DNA of 64,000 nt from an uncultured Mediterraneibacter sp. (GTDB lineage: Bacteria > Bacillota > Clostridia > Lachnospirales > Lachnospiraceae). Each line of letters begins with the position of its first letter. The first letter of the stretch is position 1. The notes below the pieces were generated by a model that saw only the letters and a program-made list of their open reading frames with translations, searched no databases and was not told where the DNA came from. This document shows, piece after piece, positions 24,947-35,100 of the stretch. The stretch lies in assembly GCA_944381935.1 (NCBI GenBank), contig CALWMN010000015.1:1-64000 (forward strand), given 5' to 3'. Made by a program: the position numbers and the translations under genes.

Positions 24947-25777
24947 ATGGGAATCAGATGTATTGCGCTGGATCTGGACAGGACGACCCTGGACAGCCAA
25001 GGGCATCTAAGCGACAGGACAAAGAGGGCGATAGGAGCTGCGATCCAGAAAGGGGTGTGTATTGTTGTGGCAAGCGGGAGAGCACTTGCTTCTCTTCCTT
25101 CAGAGATCCGGGCGATCCCGGGAATCCGGTATGCCGTCACATCCAACGGCGCAGCCATCTATGACTTACATACAGGAGAATGTTTAAGAGAATATAAGCT
25201 GACCAGGCAGTCGGTGCAGGATATTTTAAAATGTACGGAGGGAACCGGCGCAGCATATGAGGCCTTCATCCGGGGCGACGCCTATGCGGAGCGCGCCTAC
25301 GTGGAAGACCCCGTCCGTTTCGGGGCAACGCCGCACGCGGTGGGATATATCCAGAGCACGCGCACGCCCGTGGACGGCATGAGGGGGTTCATTTGGGAAC
25401 ACAGAGGGGAATTGGACTGCATTGATCTGATCGTGGGAGATGAGCGGCACAAACAGGAGCTGTGGGAAATGCTAGGGAAACAGGTGAAGGATATCTATAT
25501 CACCTCATCGGTCCGCCAGCTTCTGGAAATCTCATATAAGGATTCGGGAAAGGAAGAGGCGGTAAAATTTATCCTGGATTATCTCGGACTGGGCAGGGAA
25601 GAACTTGCTGCCTTCGGAGACGGGGACAATGACAGCGCCATGCTCTCTTTTGCAGGGTTGGGGATCGCCGTGGCAAATGCATCCCGGGCATGCCTGGACG
25701 CCGCAGACAGGACGACATCCTCCTGCGACGAGGAGGGCGTGGCAAGAGAGGTTGAGAGGATCCTGTCTGAAATGTGA
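24947..25777 (+). CDS. Cof-type HAD-superfamily phosphatase
   Basis: A 276-residue hydrolase of the Cof/HAD-IIB group, which dephosphorylates sugar phosphates, FMN or similar small phosphates. Motif I is L-D-L-D-R-T-T-L-D (Asp9 nucleophile, Asp11 acid/base), motif II V-A-S-G-R near 45-49, motif III lysine in S-Y-K-D-S-G-K-E-E-A-V near 193-203, motif IV F-G-D-G-D-N-D near 222-228. The usual Gly after the second Asp of motif I (D-L-D-G-T) is Arg here, odd but outside the catalytic pair. It is followed directly by the MATE gene, likely the same transcript. Substrate unknown. Confidence 0.85.
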   Translation: MGIRCIALDLDRTTLDSQGHLSDRTKRAIGAAIQKGVCIVVASGRALASLPSEIRAIPGIRYAVTSNGAAIYDLHTGECLREYKLTRQSVQDILKCTEGTGAAYEAFIRGDAYAERAYVEDPVRFGATPHAVGYIQSTRTPVDGMRGFIWEHRGELDCIDLIVGDERHKQELWEMLGKQVKDIYITSSVRQLLEISYKDSGKEEAVKFILDYLGLGREELAAFGDGDNDSAMLSFAGLGIAVANASRACLDAADRTTSSCDEEGVAREVERILSEM

Positions 25778-25792
25778 GTGGGAGTGTGGATA

Positions 25793-27124
25793 ATGAAACG
25801 AGATCTGACAAAAGGAAATGTGACATGGACGATGCTTCGCTTCGCTGTGCCGATGATCCTGGGAAACATATTGCAGCAGTGCTATAATCTGGCGGACACA
25901 TGGATCGTCGGACGCTTTGTCGGTTCCGGAGCGCTGGCGGCAGTGGGTTCGGCGTACACGCTGATGACGTTCCTGACGTCTGTCATTACCGGGATGTGTA
26001 TGGGGAGCGGCGCCCTGTTCTCCATCTGCTTCGGGAGAAAGGATTTTACCAGGCTCAGAGAATATATGACGGCGTCTTTTGCGCTGATACTTGGGATTAC
26101 CGTTGCCCTGACAGCGGTCTCCTTTCTGTTCCTGGATCCGATCCTGGGACTGATGCAGATCCCTGCGGATGTATACGGCATGATGTACGCTTATGTGTGG
26201 ATCATTCTCTATGGTCTGGCCTTTATTTTCCTCTACAATTATTTTTCCTTTCTCCTGCGCTCTGTCGGCAATTCTGTCACTCCCCTTGTGTTTCTCGGAG
26301 TGAGCACAGTGCTCAATATCGTACTGGACTATGTGTTCGTAGCAGTATTTCACCGGGGCGTGGAGGGAGCGGCGGAGGCCACCGTGCTCGCTCAGATGGT
26401 GTCCGGGCTTGGGATAGCGGCGTACAGCTTTGTGAAGGAACCTGCCCTGCGGCTTAGGCGGGAGGAGCTCAGAGTCAGGGCAGGCCTGCTGGGAGAAATC
26501 TTTTCCTATTCGACGGCGACAGGGATCCAGCAGTCGGTGATGAATTTCGGGATCCTGATGGTGCAGGGACTTGTCAACAGTTTTGGAACCGCAGTGATGG
26601 CTGCGTTTGCAGCGGGAGTGAAGATCGATACGCTCGCATATATGCCGGCGCAGGAGTTCGGAAATGCATATTCTATTTTTATTTCCCAGAATTACGGGGC
26701 AAGGGAGAAGGAACGTATCAGGAAGGGAACAAAGAGCGCCCTGTGTATTGTCCTGGTTTTCTGTGCCGTTGTCTCGGCGGCAGTATTCCTCTTTGCGCGC
26801 GCGCTCATGGGAATCTTCATCCTGCCGGAGGAAACGGAGATTCTTGATATCGGGGTGAATTATCTGAGGATCGAAGGAGCGTGTTACTGTGGGATCGGGG
26901 TCCTGTTTTTGCTCTACGGATATTTCCGGGCAGTGGGGCGCCCGAAGGTATCCCTGCTCCTGACGGTGATTTCACTGGGGACAAGAGTAGCGGCAGCCTA
27001 CGCGCTCGCCCCCTCCTTTGGCGTAACCATGATATGGTGGGCAATACCGGCAGGCTGGGCTCTTGCGGATATAACGGGGGCGATGCTCCTCATGAAAAAG
27101 AACCGTGCAGAGCAGGCTTTGTAA
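25793..27124 (+). CDS. MATE-family multidrug/sodium antiporter
   Basis: A 443-residue membrane protein with about 12 hydrophobic helices in two related halves, of the MATE family that exports organic cations or drugs against sodium or protons. The opening M-K-R-D-L-T-K-G-N-V, the first-helix P-M-I-L-G-N-I-L-Q-Q-C-Y-N-L-A-D-T-W-I-V-G segment (split here) and the F-G-R-K-D motif near residue 77 are characteristic. Start at ATG 25793; an upstream in-frame GTG (25778) just after the previous stop is possible. The stop lies 2 bases from that of the convergent ABC gene with no terminator between, so antisense read-through is likely. Confidence 0.87.
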   Translation: MKRDLTKGNVTWTMLRFAVPMILGNILQQCYNLADTWIVGRFVGSGALAAVGSAYTLMTFLTSVITGMCMGSGALFSICFGRKDFTRLREYMTASFALILGITVALTAVSFLFLDPILGLMQIPADVYGMMYAYVWIILYGLAFIFLYNYFSFLLRSVGNSVTPLVFLGVSTVLNIVLDYVFVAVFHRGVEGAAEATVLAQMVSGLGIAAYSFVKEPALRLRREELRVRAGLLGEIFSYSTATGIQQSVMNFGILMVQGLVNSFGTAVMAAFAAGVKIDTLAYMPAQEFGNAYSIFISQNYGAREKERIRKGTKSALCIVLVFCAVVSAAVFLFARALMGIFILPEETEILDIGVNYLRIEGACYCGIGVLFLLYGYFRAVGRPKVSLLLTVISLGTRVAAAYALAPSFGVTMIWWAIPAGWALADITGAMLLMKKNRAEQAL

Positions 27125-27126
27125 GG

Positions 27127-28296
27127 TCATCTCCTGGTTTCGGACAGCCGGGGAAGGCGGGACAGGATGAAATAGACCAGGTTTGCTGCCAGCAGGTACA
27201 GCAGGAATCGCCACCGGAAGGCTGCACTGTGCAGTCCGTTCAGATAAAACCAGGTCGGAAGGAGATGCTTGAGGGGCATCATTCCGCGGAAACTGGCAAA
27301 TACAGGGGAGAGGACTGCGCAGATCAGAATGACCAGCGGGATACAGGTCCCCAATACGGCCATATTCTGGATCAGCCGCGACAGGATGCTGCTAAATCCT
27401 GTTACTGCAAGGACGAGCATGACCATCAGGAGAAGTTCGATGTGCCATTTTGTAAAAGTGCCGGAGAACAGAAGGCCCAGAAATGCCGCGGCGCCCCCCG
27501 CAGATGTCCCGGCCAGGATACAGAGCCACTCATAGACCGGGCGGTATCCGTATCTGACCCAGTTGAACATGCCGGCTTTCTTATCTTTCAGCAGATAAAG
27601 CGAGGAGGCAAGGCCGGTCAGGAGCACAAATAAGGACAGAAGTCCCCGAAGCGGGGAGACAAGATAGCTGGCGCCATCCAGGGAGGCTGCCTCATTCCCG
27701 TCATAGGAAAACTCAAAGATGGATTCCTCCACATGAAGCTGCCCGTACAGCCCATCGATATCTGCCCGTACAGTTGCTTCCTCCATGTCGGAAAACTCTT
27801 CCTGCTCCAGGGTAAACTGCTCTGCGATCATCCGGGAAAGATGGGGGTACAAAACGCTGTAAAACTGTTCCCTGGCAAGCTGAAGCTGTACGGTATCCTC
27901 GTTTGTGACGACTCGGATCAGATGCCCGTTGTAGGGAAGGCTGCTTTTCTCTTTGGCGGCATACTGCCGGAGAAGCTCCGTCATATCAGCGGGCAGAAGA
28001 TACCCGGCGTCCGCCTGCGACAGAGAGACTGCCCGGCGCAGTTCCTGTTCGGATTCACAGGAAAAATAGTGGACGATCCCGTCAAGAGACGTCAGATCGT
28101 CAACGATCTGTCCGCCCAGTGCATCGTCAGAGGGTTGCGCATATATTGCAATGCGCAGCACATGGGAGTCCCCTCTGGCGGCGAGCATCATGCCTGCGGT
28201 CATCAGGGGGGCGAGCAGTAATACTGCCCAGAAGGAAGGTTTTTTCAAAAGTCTTTTGCTAAGAAGCAGGTACCATGTTATCAGTTTTTTACCCAT
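27127..28296 (-). CDS. ABC-2-type exporter permease B
   Basis: A 389-residue permease: one N-terminal helix (W-A-V-L-L-L-A-P-L near 24-32), a large extracytoplasmic region (about residues 45-210), then about five helices. This layout is the ABC2_membrane_3 type seen in exporters of peptides, lipids or drugs. It is the last gene of a four-gene minus-strand unit, starting 38 bases after permease A. Its stop is almost touching the MATE stop. Substrate unknown; the lack of a nearby toxin or peptide gene argues against a dedicated bacteriocin exporter. Confidence 0.75.
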   Translation of the reverse strand: MGKKLITWYLLLSKRLLKKPSFWAVLLLAPLMTAGMMLAARGDSHVLRIAIYAQPSDDALGGQIVDDLTSLDGIVHYFSCESEQELRRAVSLSQADAGYLLPADMTELLRQYAAKEKSSLPYNGHLIRVVTNEDTVQLQLAREQFYSVLYPHLSRMIAEQFTLEQEEFSDMEEATVRADIDGLYGQLHVEESIFEFSYDGNEAASLDGASYLVSPLRGLLSLFVLLTGLASSLYLLKDKKAGMFNWVRYGYRPVYEWLCILAGTSAGGAAAFLGLLFSGTFTKWHIELLLMVMLVLAVTGFSSILSRLIQNMAVLGTCIPLVILICAVLSPVFASFRGMMPLKHLLPTWFYLNGLHSAAFRWRFLLYLLAANLVYFILSRLPRLSETRR

Positions 28297-28334
28297 TATC
28301 TATGCCTCATATCAGTTTAAATTTCAGGAGAGGA

Positions 28335-29558
28335 TCACCGGGAGAGCCTGCGCCTGCGGATCAGGAAGGCGAGGGCAGGAAATCCGGCCGTCCATCCTGC
28401 CAGAATAAGAATGGCAGGTCCGTTTTGTTCTCCAAGCAGTACATTCTGCATATATTCCATCAGCGCTCCCGTGGGAAGGAGTGCGGAAAGCTTCTGGACT
28501 TCCGGAGGGAAGAAGGACAGCGGATAGAAGCATCCGGAAATATAGCCGAGTCCGAGCACGCACAAAAAAGTCAGGAGAATCCCGCTGATCAGACTGCGCG
28601 CACATTGGGACAGGAAATAGAGCAGTCCCCCCACTGCCGGGATCACAGGGAAGAAGGAGAAAAACAGCCCGATATAATCTGCTGCTGCAAAGGCAGAAAG
28701 CTCCGGGATGGCAGGTGCTGCTTTTGAAGCAAAAAGGGGCAGAAGCGCGGACAGCACGAGGTAGTTGAGCAGCAGCAGGAAGCAGCACGAAGCATATTCC
28801 GCTATTGTCTGCCGGAAGGCGCCAAATCCACGGGCCTCCAGTATGCGGTTCAGGGAAAGGTCACTGCGTATGAACAGATGGCAGCCGGAGATTCCCAGAA
28901 AGAGAAAGAACAGCAGCATCGCGGAGCAGACATAATATCCCTGCATGGAAATGACAGGGGAAGAATCCGGCGTGTCGATATCATACAGCTCGGTCCGCGG
29001 CAGCACAAACTGAAAATACCGCAGATTGATGTCATATATGTCGGAATCCAGGTCATCGACAGCACCCTGCTGAATGGAGAAGCGCTGGAAGGCGTAAATG
29101 CCGGACTGAGTCTCGGTAAGCAGTGTGGAGACAGCGTCCGCCAGTTCTCTGGCAAGAAGCGTGCCTACAGTATACTGGGATGTCCCGGTCACGAAAGTGA
29201 CTTTGGAGTTTTTCCCGGTCATGACAGACCGGATAAAGTTCTCCGGGATGACCAGGTATCCGTTTATCTGTTGCTTCTCCAGCGCGCGTCTTGCCTCATC
29301 CTCCGTCATTTCCGTCAGAGTGCATGTGAAACGGGACGAATCCATCTCCTGGATCAGCGCAACGCCAAGACCCAGATAGGAGTCCTCGGCATCCCCCACC
29401 AGGGCAAGGGTGATCTTCTGGCGCTCTTCACTATGGGAAGAAGAGAGCGCCTGTAAGTATGCGAGAAGCGCGAGGGCGCCTGCCAGTACCAATGTAGTGA
29501 GAAGGATGGCAGGGAAAGCCCTGCACACCCGTTTTAGCTGCAGGGAAAAATATTTCAT
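28335..29558 (-). CDS. ABC-2-type exporter permease A
   Basis: A 407-residue permease of the same layout: N-terminal helix (F-P-A-I-L-L-T-T-L-V-L-A near 15-26), an extracytoplasmic domain of about 190 residues, then about five to six helices, ending in a basic tail (R-R-R-R-L-S-R). Together with permease B it forms a heterodimeric channel. AGGAGG lies 6 bases before the ATG, and the ATPase stop is 9 bases upstream. Confidence 0.75.
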   Translation of the reverse strand: MKYFSLQLKRVCRAFPAILLTTLVLAGALALLAYLQALSSSHSEERQKITLALVGDAEDSYLGLGVALIQEMDSSRFTCTLTEMTEDEARRALEKQQINGYLVIPENFIRSVMTGKNSKVTFVTGTSQYTVGTLLARELADAVSTLLTETQSGIYAFQRFSIQQGAVDDLDSDIYDINLRYFQFVLPRTELYDIDTPDSSPVISMQGYYVCSAMLLFFLFLGISGCHLFIRSDLSLNRILEARGFGAFRQTIAEYASCCFLLLLNYLVLSALLPLFASKAAPAIPELSAFAAADYIGLFFSFFPVIPAVGGLLYFLSQCARSLISGILLTFLCVLGLGYISGCFYPLSFFPPEVQKLSALLPTGALMEYMQNVLLGEQNGPAILILAGWTAGFPALAFLIRRRRLSR

Positions 29559-29567
29559 ATCCGCCTC

Positions 29568-30236
29568 CTATAGCTGACCGACCAGGCGGTGATAGTTCCC
29601 GTCGTATTCATACGGGATAAGCCTGCCCTGTTTGAGTATGAACAGAGAACCGCACAGGGAAAGCTCCTGAATGTCATGAGTGGTCAGAAGAACCGTTCCC
29701 CCCTGGGCGGTAAACTGGCGCAGGTAGTTCGCGATCCGTTCCTTGCAGATGAAGTCCAGGGCAGCCGAAGGCTCATCCAGCAGAAGGATCCGGGGATGGT
29801 GCGCCACTGCACAGCCGATGCTCAGCCTCTTTTTCATACCGCCGGACATATGTGAGACGGGGACTTTAAGGAAATCAGAGATTCCCAATATGGCAAGGAT
29901 CCCGTTTTCCAGCTCCTGCTCTATCTCTCTGCGGCCGGGATACCACAGCCGCAGATTATCAAGGGCGCTGAGCTCTTCGATCAGGGGCGTGCCCTGGGGG
30001 ACATAGCCGACACAGGACGCATGCCGCCTGCGGTCTGTGAAAAGATCGACCCCCTGGCAGGAAAAGGTCCCCCTGTCCCTGGAAAGCGTCCCTGCCAGAA
30101 TGGACAGCAGCGTCGACTTTCCACATCCGTTTTCTCCCAGAATCCCGGTGCATGTGCCCTCCCGGACCTGAAAGCTTATATCATCCAGTATCTGTTTCCT
30201 GCCGAAATGTTTGGACAGGCTTTGTATCTCTATCAT
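29568..30236 (-). CDS. ABC exporter ATP-binding protein
   Basis: A 222-residue ATPase, the short form used with ABC-2 permeases. Walker A G-E-N-G-C-G-K-S-T at 34-42, signature M-S-G-G-M-K-K-R-L near 131-139, Walker B I-L-L-L-D-E-P-S-A-A-L-D near 151-162, and switch His in L-L-T-T-H-D-I. The M-K-K-R-L after the signature is typical of exporters of the CcmA/drug-resistance type. It lies 47 bases after the zinc-ribbon gene and 9 before permease A. Confidence 0.85.
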   Translation of the reverse strand: MIEIQSLSKHFGRKQILDDISFQVREGTCTGILGENGCGKSTLLSILAGTLSRDRGTFSCQGVDLFTDRRRHASCVGYVPQGTPLIEELSALDNLRLWYPGRREIEQELENGILAILGISDFLKVPVSHMSGGMKKRLSIGCAVAHHPRILLLDEPSAALDFICKERIANYLRQFTAQGGTVLLTTHDIQELSLCGSLFILKQGRLIPYEYDGNYHRLVGQL

Positions 30237-30283
30237 AGCGATTCTCCGGTTTCTTAACAGGATTTGAACATTTGCCGTTCTGA

Positions 30284-31942
30284 TCAGTAGTAGTAACTGC
30301 TGCCCCCGAACAGTACAAGGGCAAGAAATTCATTGCTTCTCAGAGTGTATTCCAGTCCTTCGAGATCCATCGTCGCCTCATATTCCATCATGTCGTAGTT
30401 GTCGGAGATATTGTAGATCTCTGCATTTTGGGGCAGGGACGGCGTATAGTCCGAGTCAGTTCTTGTTTCCATGTTCAGGGTTGCGACCGGAACGTCATTG
30501 CTTAACAGGGAAATTTTCTGCGTACTGGATTTTTTTTCTGAGCTGACCGCGATTTCCAGCCCGTATCCGGCAAGAGACGGATCCGAATCAGAGGTCAGCT
30601 TGAACGTGCCGTTGAAGAGCCCGTCCTCTGCAGATTTCGTATCATAGTCTGTCACCTCGATCTGTCCAATGGTCTGCCCTGCCGACTCCAGTGTGAATGT
30701 GCCGCTGGCAAGATTTTTCCTCATCATGCCGTCCCCTTCAATGAGAAGATAGTCGCCGTATTCGTCCTGGGGATCGCCGAAGGACAATTCATATGCAAAC
30801 ATGCCGCCGTCTTGCGAGAAAAGATAGCGGAAGACATCCATCCTCTCCTCGCCGTTCGATACGGACAGCCCTCTTCCGATAATTTTGCCGGAGGAGTCGA
30901 CCCATACTTCCATTTCGGCAGACATTTCCGTGAGGACGTCGTTATTCTTCCAGTATTCTGTCGTCCGGTCCAGTTCCTCTATAAAAGTCTCATAGGAATA
31001 GGGGCTGTATCCGTAGCCGTTCATCAGATTCATATAGTTTGCATAGTAGGAGATATACTCTTCCAGGTTTTCATCCGTGCGCATCGTCTCCATAATGTCA
31101 AGGACCATATCCTGAAGGTCGTCCCCTTTGGCAGTGACGGTCAGGAGTACAGCCTTCTGATCCACGCCTCCCACAGAGAGATCCGTCCGTTCCCGGTCCA
31201 CATCAACCATGTAATCCAGCATGATATCCGAATAGGTGGTGACGATTGTGGAGAAGTTCTCCATGTTCGCCGGCCCGGAACCTGTACCGGTAAGGGACCC
31301 CAGGTCCATGCCGGGAAGAGCTTCCGAGTCAAGAAGCAGGTAGCCGGAAGAAAGCTCCGGTACCTGGAGATACATTTCGTTGCTGTCAGAATCAACGACA
31401 GCATTTGCTGTCACAAGAGCGTCCCCGGACGATGTGTACAGTCCGGCATCAAGGCCGGTAAGGTTCCCTTTCTCCCCGGTCTGTATGCGGATTTCCAGGT
31501 CATTTAAGTCGTCAACGGCAGACTGGCTGACATAGCCGTTTATGCCAAGGAGTGCAAGACCGGCGTCCTCCAGTGTGATGTCCGCAGTCAGGGTCGTGTT
31601 TGGAGACGCGCTGTCTGCCAGATCGTCAAAGCGTTTTACGTGCTGATCTATGTATGCCTGCTCAACATATTTGTAATAGTCTTCCGGGCTGGAGAACCTG
31701 GAGCGGAAAAAGTTGGACCGGGCCATCGCGAAAACCCCGATTCCGACAACAAGAACCGCTGCAACTGACACGGCAGGAATCAGGAATTTCTTTTTGCCGC
31801 CTTTCTGCTTCACAGGGCGCCTGCCGCCCGCTGCGGTCCCCTGTGCCGCCGTCTTCTGCTGCGGGATGTGAGCTGGTGAGCCGCAGCGCGGGCAGAATTT
31901 TGCCCCTTCTTTCAGTTCTGTTCCACAATTTTTACAAAACAT
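30284..31942 (-). CDS. Zinc-ribbon membrane-anchored protein with large extracellular domain
   Basis: A 552-residue protein. A zinc ribbon at the N-terminus uses Cys3, Cys6, Cys17 and Cys20 (F-C-K-N-C-G and F-C-P-R-C-G); a basic linker (about 25-48) is followed by one hydrophobic helix (about 50-70), then an extracellular domain of about 470 residues rich in Asp, Thr and Ser, ending in G-G-S-S-Y-Y-Y. The zinc ribbon should lie inside the cell. Such proteins are common and uncharacterised in gut Clostridia. It is the first gene of the minus-strand unit with the ABC exporter, so it may sense or assist that exporter. Start ATG 31942 has GGGAGGA 7 bases upstream; the longer frame to 31996 is not supported. 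Confidence 0.7.
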   Translation of the reverse strand: MFCKNCGTELKEGAKFCPRCGSPAHIPQQKTAAQGTAAGGRRPVKQKGGKKKFLIPAVSVAAVLVVGIGVFAMARSNFFRSRFSSPEDYYKYVEQAYIDQHVKRFDDLADSASPNTTLTADITLEDAGLALLGINGYVSQSAVDDLNDLEIRIQTGEKGNLTGLDAGLYTSSGDALVTANAVVDSDSNEMYLQVPELSSGYLLLDSEALPGMDLGSLTGTGSGPANMENFSTIVTTYSDIMLDYMVDVDRERTDLSVGGVDQKAVLLTVTAKGDDLQDMVLDIMETMRTDENLEEYISYYANYMNLMNGYGYSPYSYETFIEELDRTTEYWKNNDVLTEMSAEMEVWVDSSGKIIGRGLSVSNGEERMDVFRYLFSQDGGMFAYELSFGDPQDEYGDYLLIEGDGMMRKNLASGTFTLESAGQTIGQIEVTDYDTKSAEDGLFNGTFKLTSDSDPSLAGYGLEIAVSSEKKSSTQKISLLSNDVPVATLNMETRTDSDYTPSLPQNAEIYNISDNYDMMEYEATMDLEGLEYTLRSNEFLALVLFGGSSYYY

Positions 31943-32159
31943 ATTGCATCCTCCCTCATCTGGATATTCAGCCTTTTGCCACAAGGCTGTGACCATCCTG
32001 CGTGATCAAAGTATATTTCCATTCCATTATAGAGAAAAACCAGAGCAACTGCAACTGTCAGACATCCAGATAAAGAAAAGATTACAAAATGGACGAGGAT
32101 GTCATATAATGGTGAAAAAGGAGATATGACATAATTCGACAGCTTAAGAGGTGATTTTC

Positions 32160-35100
32160 ATGTACATAGCGGATTTACACATCCATTCCCGGTATTCCCG
32201 GGCAACGAGCAGAGACTGCACGCCGGAGCACCTCGATCTCTGGGCGAGGCGGAAAGGGATCCATATCGTAGGGACTGGGGATTTCACCCACCCCGCGTGG
32301 AGGGAAGAACTAAAAGAGAAGCTTGAAAGAGCCGAGGAAGGGCTCTATGTACTCAAAAAGGAATACAGGGCAGAGGAGGAAGAGATACCGGGAGAGATGT
32401 CTCCCCGGTTTGTGGTTACAGGAGAGATCAGCTCGATCTATAAAAAGAACGGGAAAGTAAGAAAAGTGCACAGTCTGATCCTGCTTCCGGGACTGGAGGA
32501 CGCAGAGAAGATCGCGGTAAAGCTTGAGCAGATCGGCAACCTTCATTCGGACGGACGCCCGATCCTGGGACTGGACTGCCGTGATCTGCTGGAGATCCTT
32601 CTTGAGCTTTGCCCGGAAGCAGTTTATGTCCCTGCCCATATCTGGACGCCGCATTTTTCTTTGTTCGGGGCGTTTTCCGGTTTTGATTCTGTGGAAGAGT
32701 GTTTTGATGACCTGACGCCGTATATCCACGCTGTGGAGACCGGGCTTTCTTCTGATCCTCCGATGAACTGGCGTGTATCGGCCCTTGACCGGCTCCAGCT
32801 TATCTCTAACTCTGATGCACATTCGCCGGCGAAGCTGGGCAGGGAAGCAAATCTTCTGGATATCAGCCTGTCCTATGAGGGCCTTTCCCGCGCAATCCAG
32901 ACAGGTGTGGGACTTTCCGGGACGATTGAATTTTTCCCCGAGGAAGGAAAATATCATATGGACGGACACCGGAAATGCAATCTCTGCCTGACCCCGCCGG
33001 ACACGATAAAATATAACGGTATCTGCCCTGTGTGCGGGAGAAAGATCACCATCGGCGTCTCCCACCGGGTCGAGGAGCTTGCGGACAGGGAGGAAGGATA
33101 TGTCCGTAAAAATGCAAAGGCGTTTGAGAGCCTTGTGCCTTTGCCGGAGGTGATTGGAGCGTCCCTCGGAATTTCGGCAGCAGGCAGGAGAACGGAGCGG
33201 GAATACAGGAGGATGCTTCTTGAGCTGGGACCGGAATTTGAGATACTGCGCACCCTCCCGCTTGAAGAGATCAGAAAGAGATCCGGTGCCCGGATCGCGG
33301 AGGGGATCGGCAGGCTGCGGAGCGGGCGGGTAGAGAGGATACCGGGGTTCGACGGAGAATACGGCGCTGTCAGGCTGTTTAGCCCTGAGGAGCTGGACAA
33401 TACGGAGGGACAGATGGACTTCTTCGGACTGCTGCAGAGTCAGGAAACAGAGAAAGAAGAAAAAACGGCAGCCCCTGTTCCGCAAAAGCAGCCGGGGGAT
33501 CCCCGTCCGCCGCACAGAGCCGGGGAAAACAATCCGCCGGCCCAAGGGCTTAATCGGGAGCAGGAGCATGCTGTCCGCAGTATATCCCCTCGGATTGCGG
33601 TGAAGGCAGGTCCGGGTACAGGCAAGACAAAGACCCTTGTGTCCAGGATGCTGTATCTTCTGGAATACAGGAAAGTAAAGCCGTCAGAGATCACGGCAGT
33701 GACCTTTACGAACCAGGCGGCAGCGCAGATGAGGGAAAGGGTTGAGGCACAGTCCGGCAGACGGCATGCCGGGCGGACGGTTCAGATCGGAACCTTCCAT
33801 GCCATCTGTCTTAATTTCCTGAAAGAGCAGGGGGAGAATCCGACCCTCATGACAGAGCGTGAGCAGAGAAGCCTGGCAGGGGAGGCGGCAGAAGAGACAG
33901 GTCTCTGCGTGCAGCAGATGAAATTCTTGGAATCTGTCTCCCGTTACAAATCCGCAACGCCGGATGTATACGGGGAGGATGCCCTTGTGTGGAAGGAAGC
34001 ATATGAGAGATATGAGGAGAAAAAGAAGGAAAGAGGGCTCTTTGATTTTGACGACCTTCTCCTTCGGACCGCTGAAATGATCGAGGCGGGGGCTGCCGGC
34101 GCGGGATGGGAAAAGAGGTTCCGCTATCTGCTGGTGGATGAATTTCAGGATATGAACCCTCTGCAGTTTAGGCTTATCAGCCTGTGGACCCGGACAGGGC
34201 AGGAGCTGTTTGTGATCGGAGACCCTGACCAGTCGGTCTACGGATTCCGGGGAGCGGATGCAGCATGCTTTGACAGGTTGAAGGGGATGTATCCTGATCT
34301 GGAACAGATCGAATTAAGAGAGAACTACCGGTCTTCTCCGCAGATATTGACCGCTGCATCGTGGGTCTTATCCCGGGGGCGGCAGCTTCATGCGAACATG
34401 CCGGATGGGTGCCCGGTCAGGCTTGTAAGGAGCAAGGGACCAATGAGCGAGGCAGTCTTTGTGGCAAAGGAGATCAACCGGATCACCGGCGGACTCGGGA
34501 TGCTGGAGGCACACCAGGCTGCATGGGAGATGGGGAAGCGTAAGGTAAGAGGTCTTTCAGATATAGCCGTTTTGTATCGGACCCATCGTCAGGCAGAGCT
34601 TCTGGAAAAGTGCTTCAAAAAAGAAGGGATTCCCTATATTGTGGCCGGTCGCGAAGACTTCCTTCTGGACAGTGCGGTTCAGGACAGCCTCTGCTTTTTT
34701 CGGTATCTGGAGGATGACGGCAGCCTTTCGTCTGTCAGGGATTGCGCCTGCAGCATCTGGAACCTGGAGTGGAATGCGGTGGCAGAAGCGATTATCAGGG
34801 ACACTGCAGAAAAGATGCGCCCGATGTATCGCAGAAAGAAACCGCAGAAATTTATGGAGATGTGGGCGGAGGAGACGGGGAGGAAGGATCACCCTGCCAT
34901 GCAGAAATTAGCTCAGATGTCGCTTTTCTACCAGACAATGCCGGAATTTACCGGAGCGCTGGCTATGGGAGCCGAGAGTGATCTGAAGCGGTGCGGGAGC
35001 AAACGGTATATGGCGGATGCAGTCACGCTGATGACTCTGCACGGGTCAAAGGGGCTGGAATTTCCGGCTGTCCTGATCTGCGGAGTGGACCGGGGGACGA

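Noticed and set aside
32310-33569. A 419-residue open frame on the minus strand
   Set aside because: Antisense to the EndoQ-helicase gene; His/Arg/Pro-rich and without recognisable motifs.
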